The notes beneath the pieces were generated by a model. The model made no database searches, was not told where the DNA came from, and saw nothing but the letters and a program-made list of their open reading frames with translations. Shown here one piece after another: positions 57,676-64,000 of a stretch of 64,000 bases of DNA. The DNA is taken from assembly GCF_021729865.1 (NCBI RefSeq), contig NZ_CP063400.1:4402001-4466000 (forward strand), read 5' to 3'. The DNA is from Hydrogenophaga sp. SL48. GTDB lineage: Bacteria; Pseudomonadota; Gammaproteobacteria; Burkholderiales; Burkholderiaceae_C. Position numbers and translations under genes: made by a program. Numbering within the stretch: position 1 is the stretch's first letter; the number at the start of each line of letters is the position of its first letter.

Positions 57676-58521
57676 TCAGGCGGGCTCGCTCACCGCGCCG
57701 CTCAGGCGCTGCAGTTGTTCCAGGTCGGTCTTCATGCCGGACGTTTCGCGGATGCGTTCCAGGATGTCGCGCTTGAGGCGCACGAACTCCGGCGCGAACT
57801 TGAGGTCTTGCGTGCGCTGGTCGCCGAAGGGCACCTCGTAGATGGTGTCGATGCGCCCCGGGCGCGGCGCCATCAGCACCACGCGGCTGCCGAGGTAGAG
57901 CGCTTCCTCCACGTCGTGCGTCACGAAGACGATGGTGGCCTTCTCCAGCCGGTGCACATAGCGGATCAGGTCGTGCATCACCTCGCGCGTCTGCGCGTCC
58001 AGCGCGCCGAAGGGCTCGTCCATCAGCACGATGTCGGGCCGGCCCATGAGCGCACGCGCGATCGCGACGCGCTGCTGCATGCCGCCCGAAAGTTGGTTGG
58101 GCCAGGCGCCGGCCGAAGCCTGAAGACCCATCAGGCGCAGCAGCGCGTCGGCCCGGCCCGAGGCGGCTTCCACGTCACTGGAGCTGCGGTCTTGTGTGTG
58201 CGCGGCGAGCTGGCGGCAGAACTTGATGTTCTCCAGCACCGTCATCCAGGGGTAGAGGCTGTAGTGCTGGAACACCATGGCGCGGTCGATGCCCGGGCCG
58301 GTGACGGGCCGGTTGTCCACCAGCAGCTCGCCGCTGGTCTGCGTTTCGAGCCCGCCGATGGTGCGCAGCAGCGTGCTCTTGCCGCAGCCCGACGCGCCCA
58401 CGAAGGTGACGAACTCGTTGGCGCCGATGTCCAGGTCCACGTTCTCCAGCGCGTTGGTGGGTGCGCCGTCGAAGTGCTTGTAGAGGCCGCGGATGGAGAT
58501 TTTGGGGAGGGTGTGGCTCAT
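57676..58521 (-). CDS. ABC transporter ATPase (NitT/TauT type) of the guanidine operon
   Basis: A 281-residue ATPase. Walker A is [12 protein letters not shown], the signature is [15 protein letters not shown], and Walker B is [13 protein letters not shown], as in taurine/nitrate/sulfonate-type importers. It energises the permease encoded upstream. A long gap (164 bp, holding repeat copy 3) separates it from the permease gene. Guanidine or a related compound is the likely cargo from context. Confidence 0.9.
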   Translation of the reverse strand: MSHTLPKISIRGLYKHFDGAPTNALENVDLDIGANEFVTFVGASGCGKSTLLRTIGGLETQTSGELLVDNRPVTGPGIDRAMVFQHYSLYPWMTVLENIKFCRQLAAHTQDRSSSDVEAASGRADALLRLMGLQASAGAWPNQLSGGMQQRVAIARALMGRPDIVLMDEPFGALDAQTREVMHDLIRYVHRLEKATIVFVTHDVEEALYLGSRVVLMAPRPGRIDTIYEVPFGDQRTQDLKFAPEFVRLKRDILERIRETSGMKTDLEQLQRLSGAVSEPA

Positions 58522-58590
58522 GACAAGTCAGCCTTTCATTTCAGTGATCGATGGCAGAAGCGCGACGAGGGAGGTGCCTGCGTCCAGCCG

Positions 58591-58685
58591 CACCGCGGAA
58601 CCGGCTTCGCCGGGCCGCAGGAGCGGTCCCCCTCCAAGCCGAAGGCGCCAGAGAGGGGGAAGACGCGAAGCGGCGCAGGGGGTGT
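58591..58685. repeat. GC-rich intergenic repeat, copy 3 (abuts the permease stop)
   Basis: Variant copy: CACCGCGGAACCGGCTTCGC, GGGCCGCAGGAGCGG, and the shared end GCGAAGCGGCGC with a G tract, stopping right at the permease stop codon. Its centre differs from copies 1 and 2 (GTCCCCCTCC...GAGAGGGGGAA). It lies inside the operon, so it may modulate the permease mRNA end or expression of the ATPase. Confidence 0.78.
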
Positions 58686-59612
58686 TCATTTCAAGTACAG
58701 CCAGGGGAACGCGCGGCGGTGCAGCCAGCGGAACAGCTGGTCCGTCACCAGCCCGATGAGGCCGATGACGATGATTCCGGCGAAGATGGTGTCGGTCTGG
58801 AGGAAGCGCTGCGCGCGCAGGATCGCGTAGCCCAGGCCCGAGTTCGCGGCCACCAGCTCGGCGACCACCAGGTAGGTCCAGGCCCAGCCCATGGTGATGC
58901 GCAGCGTGTCGAGCAGCGCCGGCTTGGCGCTGGGCAGGATCACCTTTTCAATCAGCTCGCGGCGGTTCGCGCCCATGGTCTGCGCCGCCTCCACCTGCGC
59001 GGCCGGCACGCGGCGCACGTCTTCCGCCACCATCAGCACCATCTGGAAAAACGTGCCGATGAAGATGATGGAAATCTTCGAACCCTCGTCGATGCCCACC
59101 CACAGCATCACCAACGGAATGAAGGCCACCGCCGGCATGTAGCGGATCAGGTCGGTCAGCGGCTCCAGCAGCGCCTGCACCGAACGGAACGAACCGATCA
59201 GCAGCCCCAGCGGCAGCGCGATCACCGCCGAGATCACGAAGCCCGCGACCACGCGGTAGACGCTGATGCCCATGTCTTCCAGAAGGTTGTTCTCCAGCGC
59301 CCAGTCCCAGGTCTTGGACAGCACGGCCAGCGGCGACGGCATGAAGGTCGGGTCCATGCCACCCCAGGCGGCCAGCGCCGCCCACATCAGCAGCGGCGTG
59401 ACCAGCCCCGCGACGGCCAGCACCCAGTAGGCGCGGCGTGAGATGGGCGCGCGCACCGTCCAGAAGCCGGTGCGGCGGCGCTTCTGTGTGGCGGGCGTTG
59501 GTGCGGCGGAGGGCGCGGGCGCTGACGCCGCTGCGGCCACCGGGGCGGGAGCCGGCGGCAATGCGGCGGCCGATCCGGCAAGGGACGGCGCGAAGGGAGG
59601 AAGCTGGGACAT
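58686..59612 (-). CDS. ABC transporter permease (NitT/TauT type) of the guanidine operon
   Basis: A 308-residue membrane permease. The first ~55 residues are an Ala/Pro-rich cytoplasmic tail, followed by about six helices. The coupling motif reads EAAQTMGANRRELIEKVILP (about 200-220) and matches BPD_transp_1 permeases. It is the first gene after the riboswitch and starts 56 bp from the aptamer. The periplasmic binding protein that normally accompanies such permeases is absent. Confidence 0.9.
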   Translation of the reverse strand: MSQLPPFAPSLAGSAAALPPAPAPVAAAASAPAPSAAPTPATQKRRRTGFWTVRAPISRRAYWVLAVAGLVTPLLMWAALAAWGGMDPTFMPSPLAVLSKTWDWALENNLLEDMGISVYRVVAGFVISAVIALPLGLLIGSFRSVQALLEPLTDLIRYMPAVAFIPLVMLWVGIDEGSKISIIFIGTFFQMVLMVAEDVRRVPAAQVEAAQTMGANRRELIEKVILPSAKPALLDTLRITMGWAWTYLVVAELVAANSGLGYAILRAQRFLQTDTIFAGIIVIGLIGLVTDQLFRWLHRRAFPWLYLK

Positions 59613-59667
59613 GCGGGGCTCCTGACCAGAGGGACAAACGGCGAGAGAGGCTCGTGCGCAAGCAGCG

Positions 59668-59779
59668 AAGCATCTCCCGGGCTTTTGTCCCTCCGTGGAG
59701 CCACACGATCGTGGCCGACTGCTCTCGGACCAGACGGCTCAGACTTCGTAAATGAAGTGGTCTGAGCCCGGAACCCTAG
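59668..59779 (-). promoter_or_regulatory. Guanidine-I (ykkC) riboswitch
   Basis: On the minus strand the conserved ykkC features appear in order. CTAGGGTTCCGG starts at 59779. The P1-type stem GGCTCAGAC...GTCTGAGCC follows, then GGTCCGAGAGCAGTCGGCC, the CCACGA...GTGTGG region, and ACGGAGGGACAAAAGCCCGG with GGAGA near 59672. These match the family consensus. The aptamer ends about 56 nt before the permease start codon, leaving little room for a long expression platform. Guanidine binding switches such operons on. Confidence 0.92.
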
Positions 59780-59798
59780 CGGTCTTCAAGGCAGCGAA

Positions 59799-60047
59799 TC
59801 ACTGTTCTGGTGCGTTCGCCTCTCTGTGTCTGGATTTAAGCAGGTTTGGTGCCAGGGCGTTTGCCAGCGCCAGCCCGCTGGCTGCGCCCACCAGCACGAA
59901 CAGACGCGCATCCGGCCAGGAGGACATGCCGAAAAACAGGGCCAACAGGGCTCCCACACCGCTCCCGGTGAAACCCAGAATCAGAAACAGCCAGACGCGC
60001 TGGGACCGCGTTGAATGGGATTGGGATGTGTCTGGAAGCTCAGCCAT
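59799..60047 (-). CDS. Small membrane protein, hypothetical
   Basis: An 82-residue protein with two hydrophobic helices (WLFLILGFTGSGVGALLALF and ARLFVLVGAASGLALANAL), so a probable inner-membrane hairpin protein. No family. The stop lies 19 bp from the riboswitch, so the promoter of the guanidine operon must sit within this gene or be shared with it. Confidence 0.6.
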   Translation of the reverse strand: MAELPDTSQSHSTRSQRVWLFLILGFTGSGVGALLALFFGMSSWPDARLFVLVGAASGLALANALAPNLLKSRHREANAPEQ

Positions 60048-60056
60048 CGTGCAGGT

Positions 60057-60428
60057 TCAGTACGACAGGTAGACCGCCCACTGGCCCAAGTAACCGAGGA
60101 AGTACAGCAGCACCAAACCCGTCAACAACCACATGCCTCGCCATCGTCGGGTGCGCCAGAGGTAGTAGGGCAGATAGGGAATGGCCCAGATGAACACCAG
60201 GAACTCGAACTCGAAAGGCTTCTCGATCCCAGGCTGCGCCTTGCTGTCCTCCACCACCCAGAGGACCAGCAAGACAAGAAAGATCACCGGCCAGGCAGCC
60301 ACGATCTCGCTGGAAGGCTCCGCATCGCGCCAATAGGCCAGCACCTCGACGGTGGAGACAAGCAGCGATCCGATGACCAGGAACAGCAGGTAGAAGTTGG
60401 CGGGCTTGATGCGGGCAAAGATTTGCAT
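60057..60428 (-). CDS. Membrane protein, hypothetical
   Basis: A 123-residue protein from ATG 60428 (136 from an upstream in-frame start at 60467). Hydrophobic helices include FYLLFLVIGSLLVSTVEVLA and VIFLVLLVLWVVED, then WLLTGLVLLYFLGYLGQWAV. The WAIPYLPYYLWRTRRWRG segment is cytoplasmic-positive. No recognised family. It lies 9 bp upstream of the next gene on the strand. Confidence 0.58.
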   Translation of the reverse strand: MQIFARIKPANFYLLFLVIGSLLVSTVEVLAYWRDAEPSSEIVAAWPVIFLVLLVLWVVEDSKAQPGIEKPFEFEFLVFIWAIPYLPYYLWRTRRWRGMWLLTGLVLLYFLGYLGQWAVYLSY

Positions 60429-60643
60429 GATCACGGTGGGGAGAGCATCTGGCGAATCACCCGCCATGCACCCTGTATAGAGGCGAGGCGCAACACCGCT
60501 CGGTCAACCGAGATGACCTTCTCGACGGTTTCATTGATGGGCGAGGACGCACAGAGAACCGATCGCTGAAAGACCCCATCTCAACGTCATCAGCGCTGGT
60601 GAAAGCGCCGCAGGCTGTCGCCCTTGAGCGGCCCGGTCTGAGG

Positions 60644-60925
60644 TCATCGCTCCATCCTTCGGAGAAAGAATGAGACGAGCAGCGCGATGAACAGGAAAAG
60701 GCCTCCAACTGCCGCAAGCCAGCCGCCATACGGAACAAATGCTCCGCTGGCTGCGAGCGCGTTAAAAGAAGACGTCCATGTTTTCGGGCTGCTTACGGTG
60801 TTTGCCAGAGACATGAACGCCAGAGCAAGGAAGACGACGCTGAGTCCACTGCACCAACTTCTCAGGCCGCGCAGCAAATCCATTCGGGCGTGCTGTTTGA
60901 CAGGATCTTTTGTGGAAATAGACAT
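60644..60925 (-). CDS. Small membrane protein, hypothetical
   Basis: A 93-residue protein with two strong hydrophobic segments (LSVVFLALAFMSLANTV and WLAAVGGLFLFIALLVSFFL) ending in a basic LRRMER tail. No family. It is one of a series of minus-strand small membrane proteins in a lower-GC stretch, which suggests imported DNA. Confidence 0.6.
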   Translation of the reverse strand: MSISTKDPVKQHARMDLLRGLRSWCSGLSVVFLALAFMSLANTVSSPKTWTSSFNALAASGAFVPYGGWLAAVGGLFLFIALLVSFFLRRMER

Positions 60926-61007
60926 GGATGCACCCCTCTTGAATTGAAACGTTAAATAGCTGGTTAGGTTTCACTTGGCGAGTGCGCGCATTGAATGGAA
61001 GCCAGCA

Positions 61008-61346
61008 TTACCGATTGAATGCGGACCACACAAACCAGATGCAGAAGGCAACCCAAACGTTGCAGGCATAGGCCCGAAACCAAGCCCATAGAGCTACCTG
61101 AGTTGGCCATGGATGACTTGGCAAAGGGCGGCGAAATAAAAAAACTGGGAGAACCGCCGAGAAGTACATGAACATTAAAACAAACAGCGTCCTGCCAGGA
61201 GCTGGCCCCACCGATGGAAAGACGCGCTCAACTACGGCGGGCGTGAACGAGACAATCAAAAGTACTGCGATGAGCTTCTTGGCATGCCGCTTCCAGAATC
61301 CAGAAAAGCTAGCCGCGTAGTCTGTATACAGCGCTGGGGTTGGCAT
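61008..61346 (-). CDS. Membrane protein, hypothetical, low GC
   Basis: A 112-residue protein from ATG 61346. Hydrophobic helices: KKLIAVLLIVSFTPAVV, LFVLMFMYFSAVLPVFLF, and a Trp-rich C-terminal helix NVWVAFCIWFVWSAF. G+C is visibly lower than in the flanks. No family or partner can be named. The next gene ends 62 bp upstream. Confidence 0.55.
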   Translation of the reverse strand: MPTPALYTDYAASFSGFWKRHAKKLIAVLLIVSFTPAVVERVFPSVGPAPGRTLFVLMFMYFSAVLPVFLFRRPLPSHPWPTQVALWAWFRAYACNVWVAFCIWFVWSAFNR

Positions 61347-61408
61347 TCGTGAAACCCGATGGTTAAGACCAGCCCCGTGCTCATAGCACATCGGCTTGGG
61401 CCAAATTG

Positions 61409-61711
61409 TTATGTTTTTAATTCAGGAACGAATACAAAAATGGCTAAACCCACATAGGCAGCAACCGTAAATAGTGTAAATTTCAATCTCTTAGAGTGCT
61501 CGTGAGTTGGAATACATACACCCTTTAGGCCAATTATCGGCAAACACAGCAAGTACTCCAGCCAGTTTTTTGCAAACAAAAGCGTGGCCAAGATCGCCAA
61601 GTATGGACGAATAGGATCGCTTGGGTATGGAAAGTTGTAAGCCACACCACCCCCGATCAGCGCCAGCAAGACAAGCGCGCACCATTTCTGAAACTCTGTT
61701 CCCACAAACAT
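61409..61711 (-). CDS. Membrane protein, hypothetical, low GC
   Basis: A 100-residue protein with helices CALVLLALIGGGVAYNF, PYLAILATLLFAKNWLEYLL and KFTLFTVAAYVGLAIFVFV. Low G+C like its neighbour. No domain is recognised. ATG at 61711 is preceded by a weak GGGG site. Promoter not identified. Confidence 0.55.
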   Translation of the reverse strand: MFVGTEFQKWCALVLLALIGGGVAYNFPYPSDPIRPYLAILATLLFAKNWLEYLLCLPIIGLKGVCIPTHEHSKRLKFTLFTVAAYVGLAIFVFVPELKT

Positions 61712-61916
61712 GATTTGCCCCTATGAATTCAATCCCGTAGCGCACTCTGCTGAATGTTTGAACAGGTTTAACAGAAGCGACCAACCCGGCAGCCCGCAGT
61801 CTAGCGACGAGTCGCAGGTCTGAGCAGCGAACATTGCTGGCCTTCACGCCATAGCCGAATTCCCCTCGCATCGCATACCCTCGCTGCATTCCACCCCACC
61901 TGACACGCCCTCCCCC

Positions 61917-62348
61917 ATGACCCCCTGGCAACTCCAGCAAATGATCAAAGCCTCTGGCTGGCCCCTGGCCGCGGAGCATCTCGCGCCCGGCGCCGATTTC
62001 AACGCGCGGCTGGAGGGCGGGCTGGTGCCGCTGCACTGGGCTTGTGCAGAGGGCAAGCCCGGGCTGGTGAAGCACATGATCGAACACGGGGCCAACGTGC
62101 TGGACGCAGCGGCCGACGGGCAGACGCCGCTGACGATGGCGGTGAAGTCCGGGAGCTTTCAGGTGGTGATGATGGTGATCGACCGGCTCAAGGCGCTGGC
62201 CGCGCCGCCGCCCGACGAGGCTTTGCGCCAGCGGCTGCACGACGCCTTCGGCCAGAGCCACACCGACGCGAAAAACCGCCTGCAGCAGACGCTGAAAGAC
62301 TGGGACCGCATCGCGAGGAAGGCGGGCGGGCCGGCTTCCGCCCGCTGA
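61917..62348 (+). CDS. Ankyrin-repeat protein
   Basis: A 143-residue protein with two ankyrin-type repeats: GADFNARLEGGLVPLHWACA (about 26-45) and GANVLDAAADGQTPLTMAVKSG (about 58-80). A charged helical C-terminus (DEALRQRLHDAFGQSH) follows. Ankyrins mediate protein-protein binding; the partner is unknown. Convergent with the YitT-like gene. GC is again high. Confidence 0.75.
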   Translation: MTPWQLQQMIKASGWPLAAEHLAPGADFNARLEGGLVPLHWACAEGKPGLVKHMIEHGANVLDAAADGQTPLTMAVKSGSFQVVMMVIDRLKALAAPPPDEALRQRLHDAFGQSHTDAKNRLQQTLKDWDRIARKAGGPASAR

Positions 62349-62358
62349 CCGCAGGCGC

Positions 62359-62982
62359 TCACACCCCGAGGTAGCGCCCCGGCCGGTGGTTGAGCGCGAG
62401 GATGGCGCCGATGGCGATGGCGCCCACCACCGATTGCGCCACCTGCATGGGCGGCAGCACCCAGAACGCCGCGAGCACGACCACCAGGTCCACACACATC
62501 TGCACCTTGCCGGCGCTGTAGCCTTTGGCCTGCTGCAGCCATTGCGCGAGGATGTTGACGCCGCCCACGCTGGCCTGGTGGCGCAGCAGGGCGAGCAGCC
62601 CGAAGCCGATCAGGAAACCGCCGAGCACCGAGGCGACCCAGGGGTTGAGCAGCTCGAAACGCACCACCTTGGGCGCCAGCGTGGTGCAGGCGGACACGAG
62701 CGCCACGGCGCCGAAGCTCTTGAAGGTGAACGCCGGGCCGAGCCGGTACCACGAGAGCACGAAAAACGGCAGGCTGAACAGGAAGAAGAACAGGCCGAAG
62801 GCGAGGCCGGTGGCGTAGCTGGCCAGAAAGGCCACGCCCGCCACACCGCCGGTGAGCAGCCCGGCGTGCCCGAACATGGTCATGCCCAGCGCGACGAAGA
62901 GCGAGCCGGCGATGAGCGCGTGGGTGTCGTCGAACCAGGAGTGGGCGTGCGGGGCGGGGGCGAGGGGGGTGGCGGGGTCCAT
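62359..62982 (-). CDS. YitT-family (DUF161) membrane protein
   Basis: A 207-residue inner-membrane protein with about six helices. The YitT start is ALIAGSLFVALGMTMFGHAG, followed by LLTGGVAGVAFLASYATGLAFG and LGGFLIGFGLLALLRHQASVGGVNIL. Family members are uncharacterised transport-like proteins. ATG at 62982 is used; the longer reading upstream is a shadow. No transport partner nearby. Confidence 0.83.
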   Translation of the reverse strand: MDPATPLAPAPHAHSWFDDTHALIAGSLFVALGMTMFGHAGLLTGGVAGVAFLASYATGLAFGLFFFLFSLPFFVLSWYRLGPAFTFKSFGAVALVSACTTLAPKVVRFELLNPWVASVLGGFLIGFGLLALLRHQASVGGVNILAQWLQQAKGYSAGKVQMCVDLVVVLAAFWVLPPMQVAQSVVGAIAIGAILALNHRPGRYLGV

Positions 62983-63119
62983 GCGGGGGAGGCAAGCATG
63001 GGGCGTGCCGTGGCCTTCGCATCGCTTGCCGCGCGCCCAGGCACGACCAACAAACCAACATAGATGTTGCTTTTTCATGGCACATCAAACATCTATGACG
63101 TGTCTTCGATGAACGTCGC

Positions 63120-63914
63120 TCAGGCCCCTTTGGCGGAAGCGTCCAGCCCGTCCAGATACGCCCGAACCAGGTCCCGCAAGCGCTCCCGCCCGAAGCTCGG
63201 GTCGTGGCCCGCGTGGACCACGCTCACCGGCAACGCCAGCAGGCGCTCCATGGTGCGCGCGTAGGCCGCCCGGTCGGAGTGGTGCAGGTTGTCGAGCAGC
63301 GGGCCGTCGTAGATGGCATCGCCGGAAAACAGCGTGCCGCTCTTCGCTTCCCACAGGCCGATGCTGCCGGGCGAGTGGCCGGGCAGGTGCAAGACCTCGA
63401 AGTGGCGGTTGCCGAGGTCGATGATGTCGCCTTCTTCCAGCCGGCGCGTGACGGTGGCCTGCTGGATTTCCCAGGCCGAGAGGTCGTAGTTGGGCGTGGG
63501 CAGGGCGGTGAGCGCGGGGCCGCCGGTCTCGTAGCCGGGCACCTGGATGTTCACTTCGCTGAGGTCGAAGTCGGCCAGTGTGCCGTCGGGGTCGGCCCGC
63601 GTGAGCGCGTCGGCTTCGAGACGGTGGCACCAGCATTCGGCGAACTCGTGGTGGCCGCCCACGTGGTCGAGGTGCACGTGGGTGGCGAGCGCGGCGATGC
63701 GCTGGCCGAAGAGGTGGCGCGAGGCGGCGTGCAGGCTGCTCACGCCGAGGCCGGTGTCGACCATGAGGTCGAGCCCGCGCCCGCGGACGTGCCAGATGTT
63801 GCAGCGAAGCAGCGGGATGACGTGCGGCTCGGTGATGAGGGTGATGCCCTCGCCGAGGTCGCGGAAGCTGAACCAGTCGCCGGGGGCGGTGGGCAGCGGG
63901 GTGTTGGCCGGCAT
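63120..63914 (-). CDS. Metallo-beta-lactamase-fold hydrolase
   Basis: A 264-residue MBL-fold protein. The metal motif is THVHLDHVGGHHEF (H-x-H-x-D-H, about 82-95). Later metal ligands are in VLHLPGHSPGSIGLW, FSGDAIYDG, and SVVHAGHDPSFG. It is typical of glyoxalase-II-like hydrolases. ATG at 63914 is used. The upstream gene ends 13 bp before it, so an operon is likely. Confidence 0.87.
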   Translation of the reverse strand: MPANTPLPTAPGDWFSFRDLGEGITLITEPHVIPLLRCNIWHVRGRGLDLMVDTGLGVSSLHAASRHLFGQRIAALATHVHLDHVGGHHEFAECWCHRLEADALTRADPDGTLADFDLSEVNIQVPGYETGGPALTALPTPNYDLSAWEIQQATVTRRLEEGDIIDLGNRHFEVLHLPGHSPGSIGLWEAKSGTLFSGDAIYDGPLLDNLHHSDRAAYARTMERLLALPVSVVHAGHDPSFGRERLRDLVRAYLDGLDASAKGA

Positions 63915-63927
63915 CACGTCGCCCGGC

Positions 63928-64000
63928 TCAGGCCACGGCACGGGCGCCGCGCGTGGCCGACGGCAGCTCGCCGAACAGGGCCTTGTAGTCACTCGCGAAG
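63928..64000 (-). CDS. Unidentified gene, only last 23 codons in window
   Basis: The minus strand reads FASDYKALFGELPSATRGAR, then AVA and a stop at 63928. This frame continues beyond the window edge. It is 13 bp from the MBL-fold gene. The family cannot be told from so few residues. Confidence 0.5.
   Translation of the reverse strand, partial: FASDYKALFGELPSATRGARAVA

Noticed and set aside
60926-61408. Possible integron attC-like sites (a GTTAGGT-type core near 60963 and a weak stem near 61350-61400)
   Set aside because: The core sequences are not paired with a proper partner box and the gaps between genes are too short or asymmetric. No integrase is seen.

Overview
The window is about 64 kb of GC-rich DNA. 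It reads as the chromosome of a betaproteobacterium of the Comamonadaceae (Hydrogenophaga/Acidovorax-like). The pointers are the rpmH-rnpA-yidD-yidC-mnmE block divergent from dnaA-dnaN-gyrB, a MobA/MobR-like 3-hydroxybenzoate pair, Liv-type ABC transporters, and a GC-rich intergenic repeat that I associate with this family. Assignment to genus is inference.

Layout. (1) 1-14.5 kb is the replication-origin neighbourhood: kdsD (cut by the edge), a Kef-type antiporter, apt, two small conserved genes, then mnmE, yidC, yidD, rnpA and rpmH on the minus strand, a DnaA-box region, and dnaA, dnaN and gyrB on the plus strand. rnpA carries an apparent one-base frameshift in a homopolymer. (2) 14.5-17.6 kb is a low-GC insert. 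It holds a 524-codon nuclease-like gene split by a 1176-bp IS5-type element with a TTAG target duplication, next to an NYN-domain gene that has lost its 3' part. (3) 17.6-30.2 kb is a core/metabolic stretch: acylphosphatase, thioredoxin-like protein, PACE efflux pump, RNA-binding protein, O-acetylhomoserine sulfhydrylase, ferredoxin, nitroreductase, chemoreceptor, mobR/mobA, two paralogous secreted proteins and small monooxygenases. (4) 30.3-37.6 kb is a marR-vanB-vanA aromatic demethylation operon followed by a complete Liv-type ABC transporter. (5) 38-45 kb holds regulators and small enzymes (LysR/SDR, methyltransferase, hydrolase, GST, WYL regulator).

(6) 45-50.4 kb is a mosaic accessory segment. 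It contains a low-GC protein with three C2H2-like zinc fingers, a GIY-YIG/MarR pair behind a promoter overlapped by a perfect palindrome, a PaeR7I/XhoI-like restriction-modification system, and several orphan 3' ends of genes that also occur intact in the window (allophanate hydrolase, WYL regulator, ArsR-like regulator).

(7) 50.4-59.8 kb is the most coherent system. A guanidine-I (ykkC) riboswitch precedes, on the minus strand, an ABC permease and ATPase, two 'urea carboxylase-associated' proteins, a biotin-dependent carboxylase annotated historically as urea carboxylase, and allophanate hydrolase. Riboswitch and gene set together indicate guanidine degradation: guanidine is carboxylated, the carboxyguanidine is deiminated, and allophanate is hydrolysed to ammonia and CO2. 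No substrate-binding protein gene is present. (8) 59.8-61.7 kb is a run of small membrane proteins, partly low GC. The window ends with an ankyrin protein, a YitT-like membrane protein and a metallo-beta-lactamase-fold hydrolase.

I saw no tRNA, rRNA or CRISPR array.
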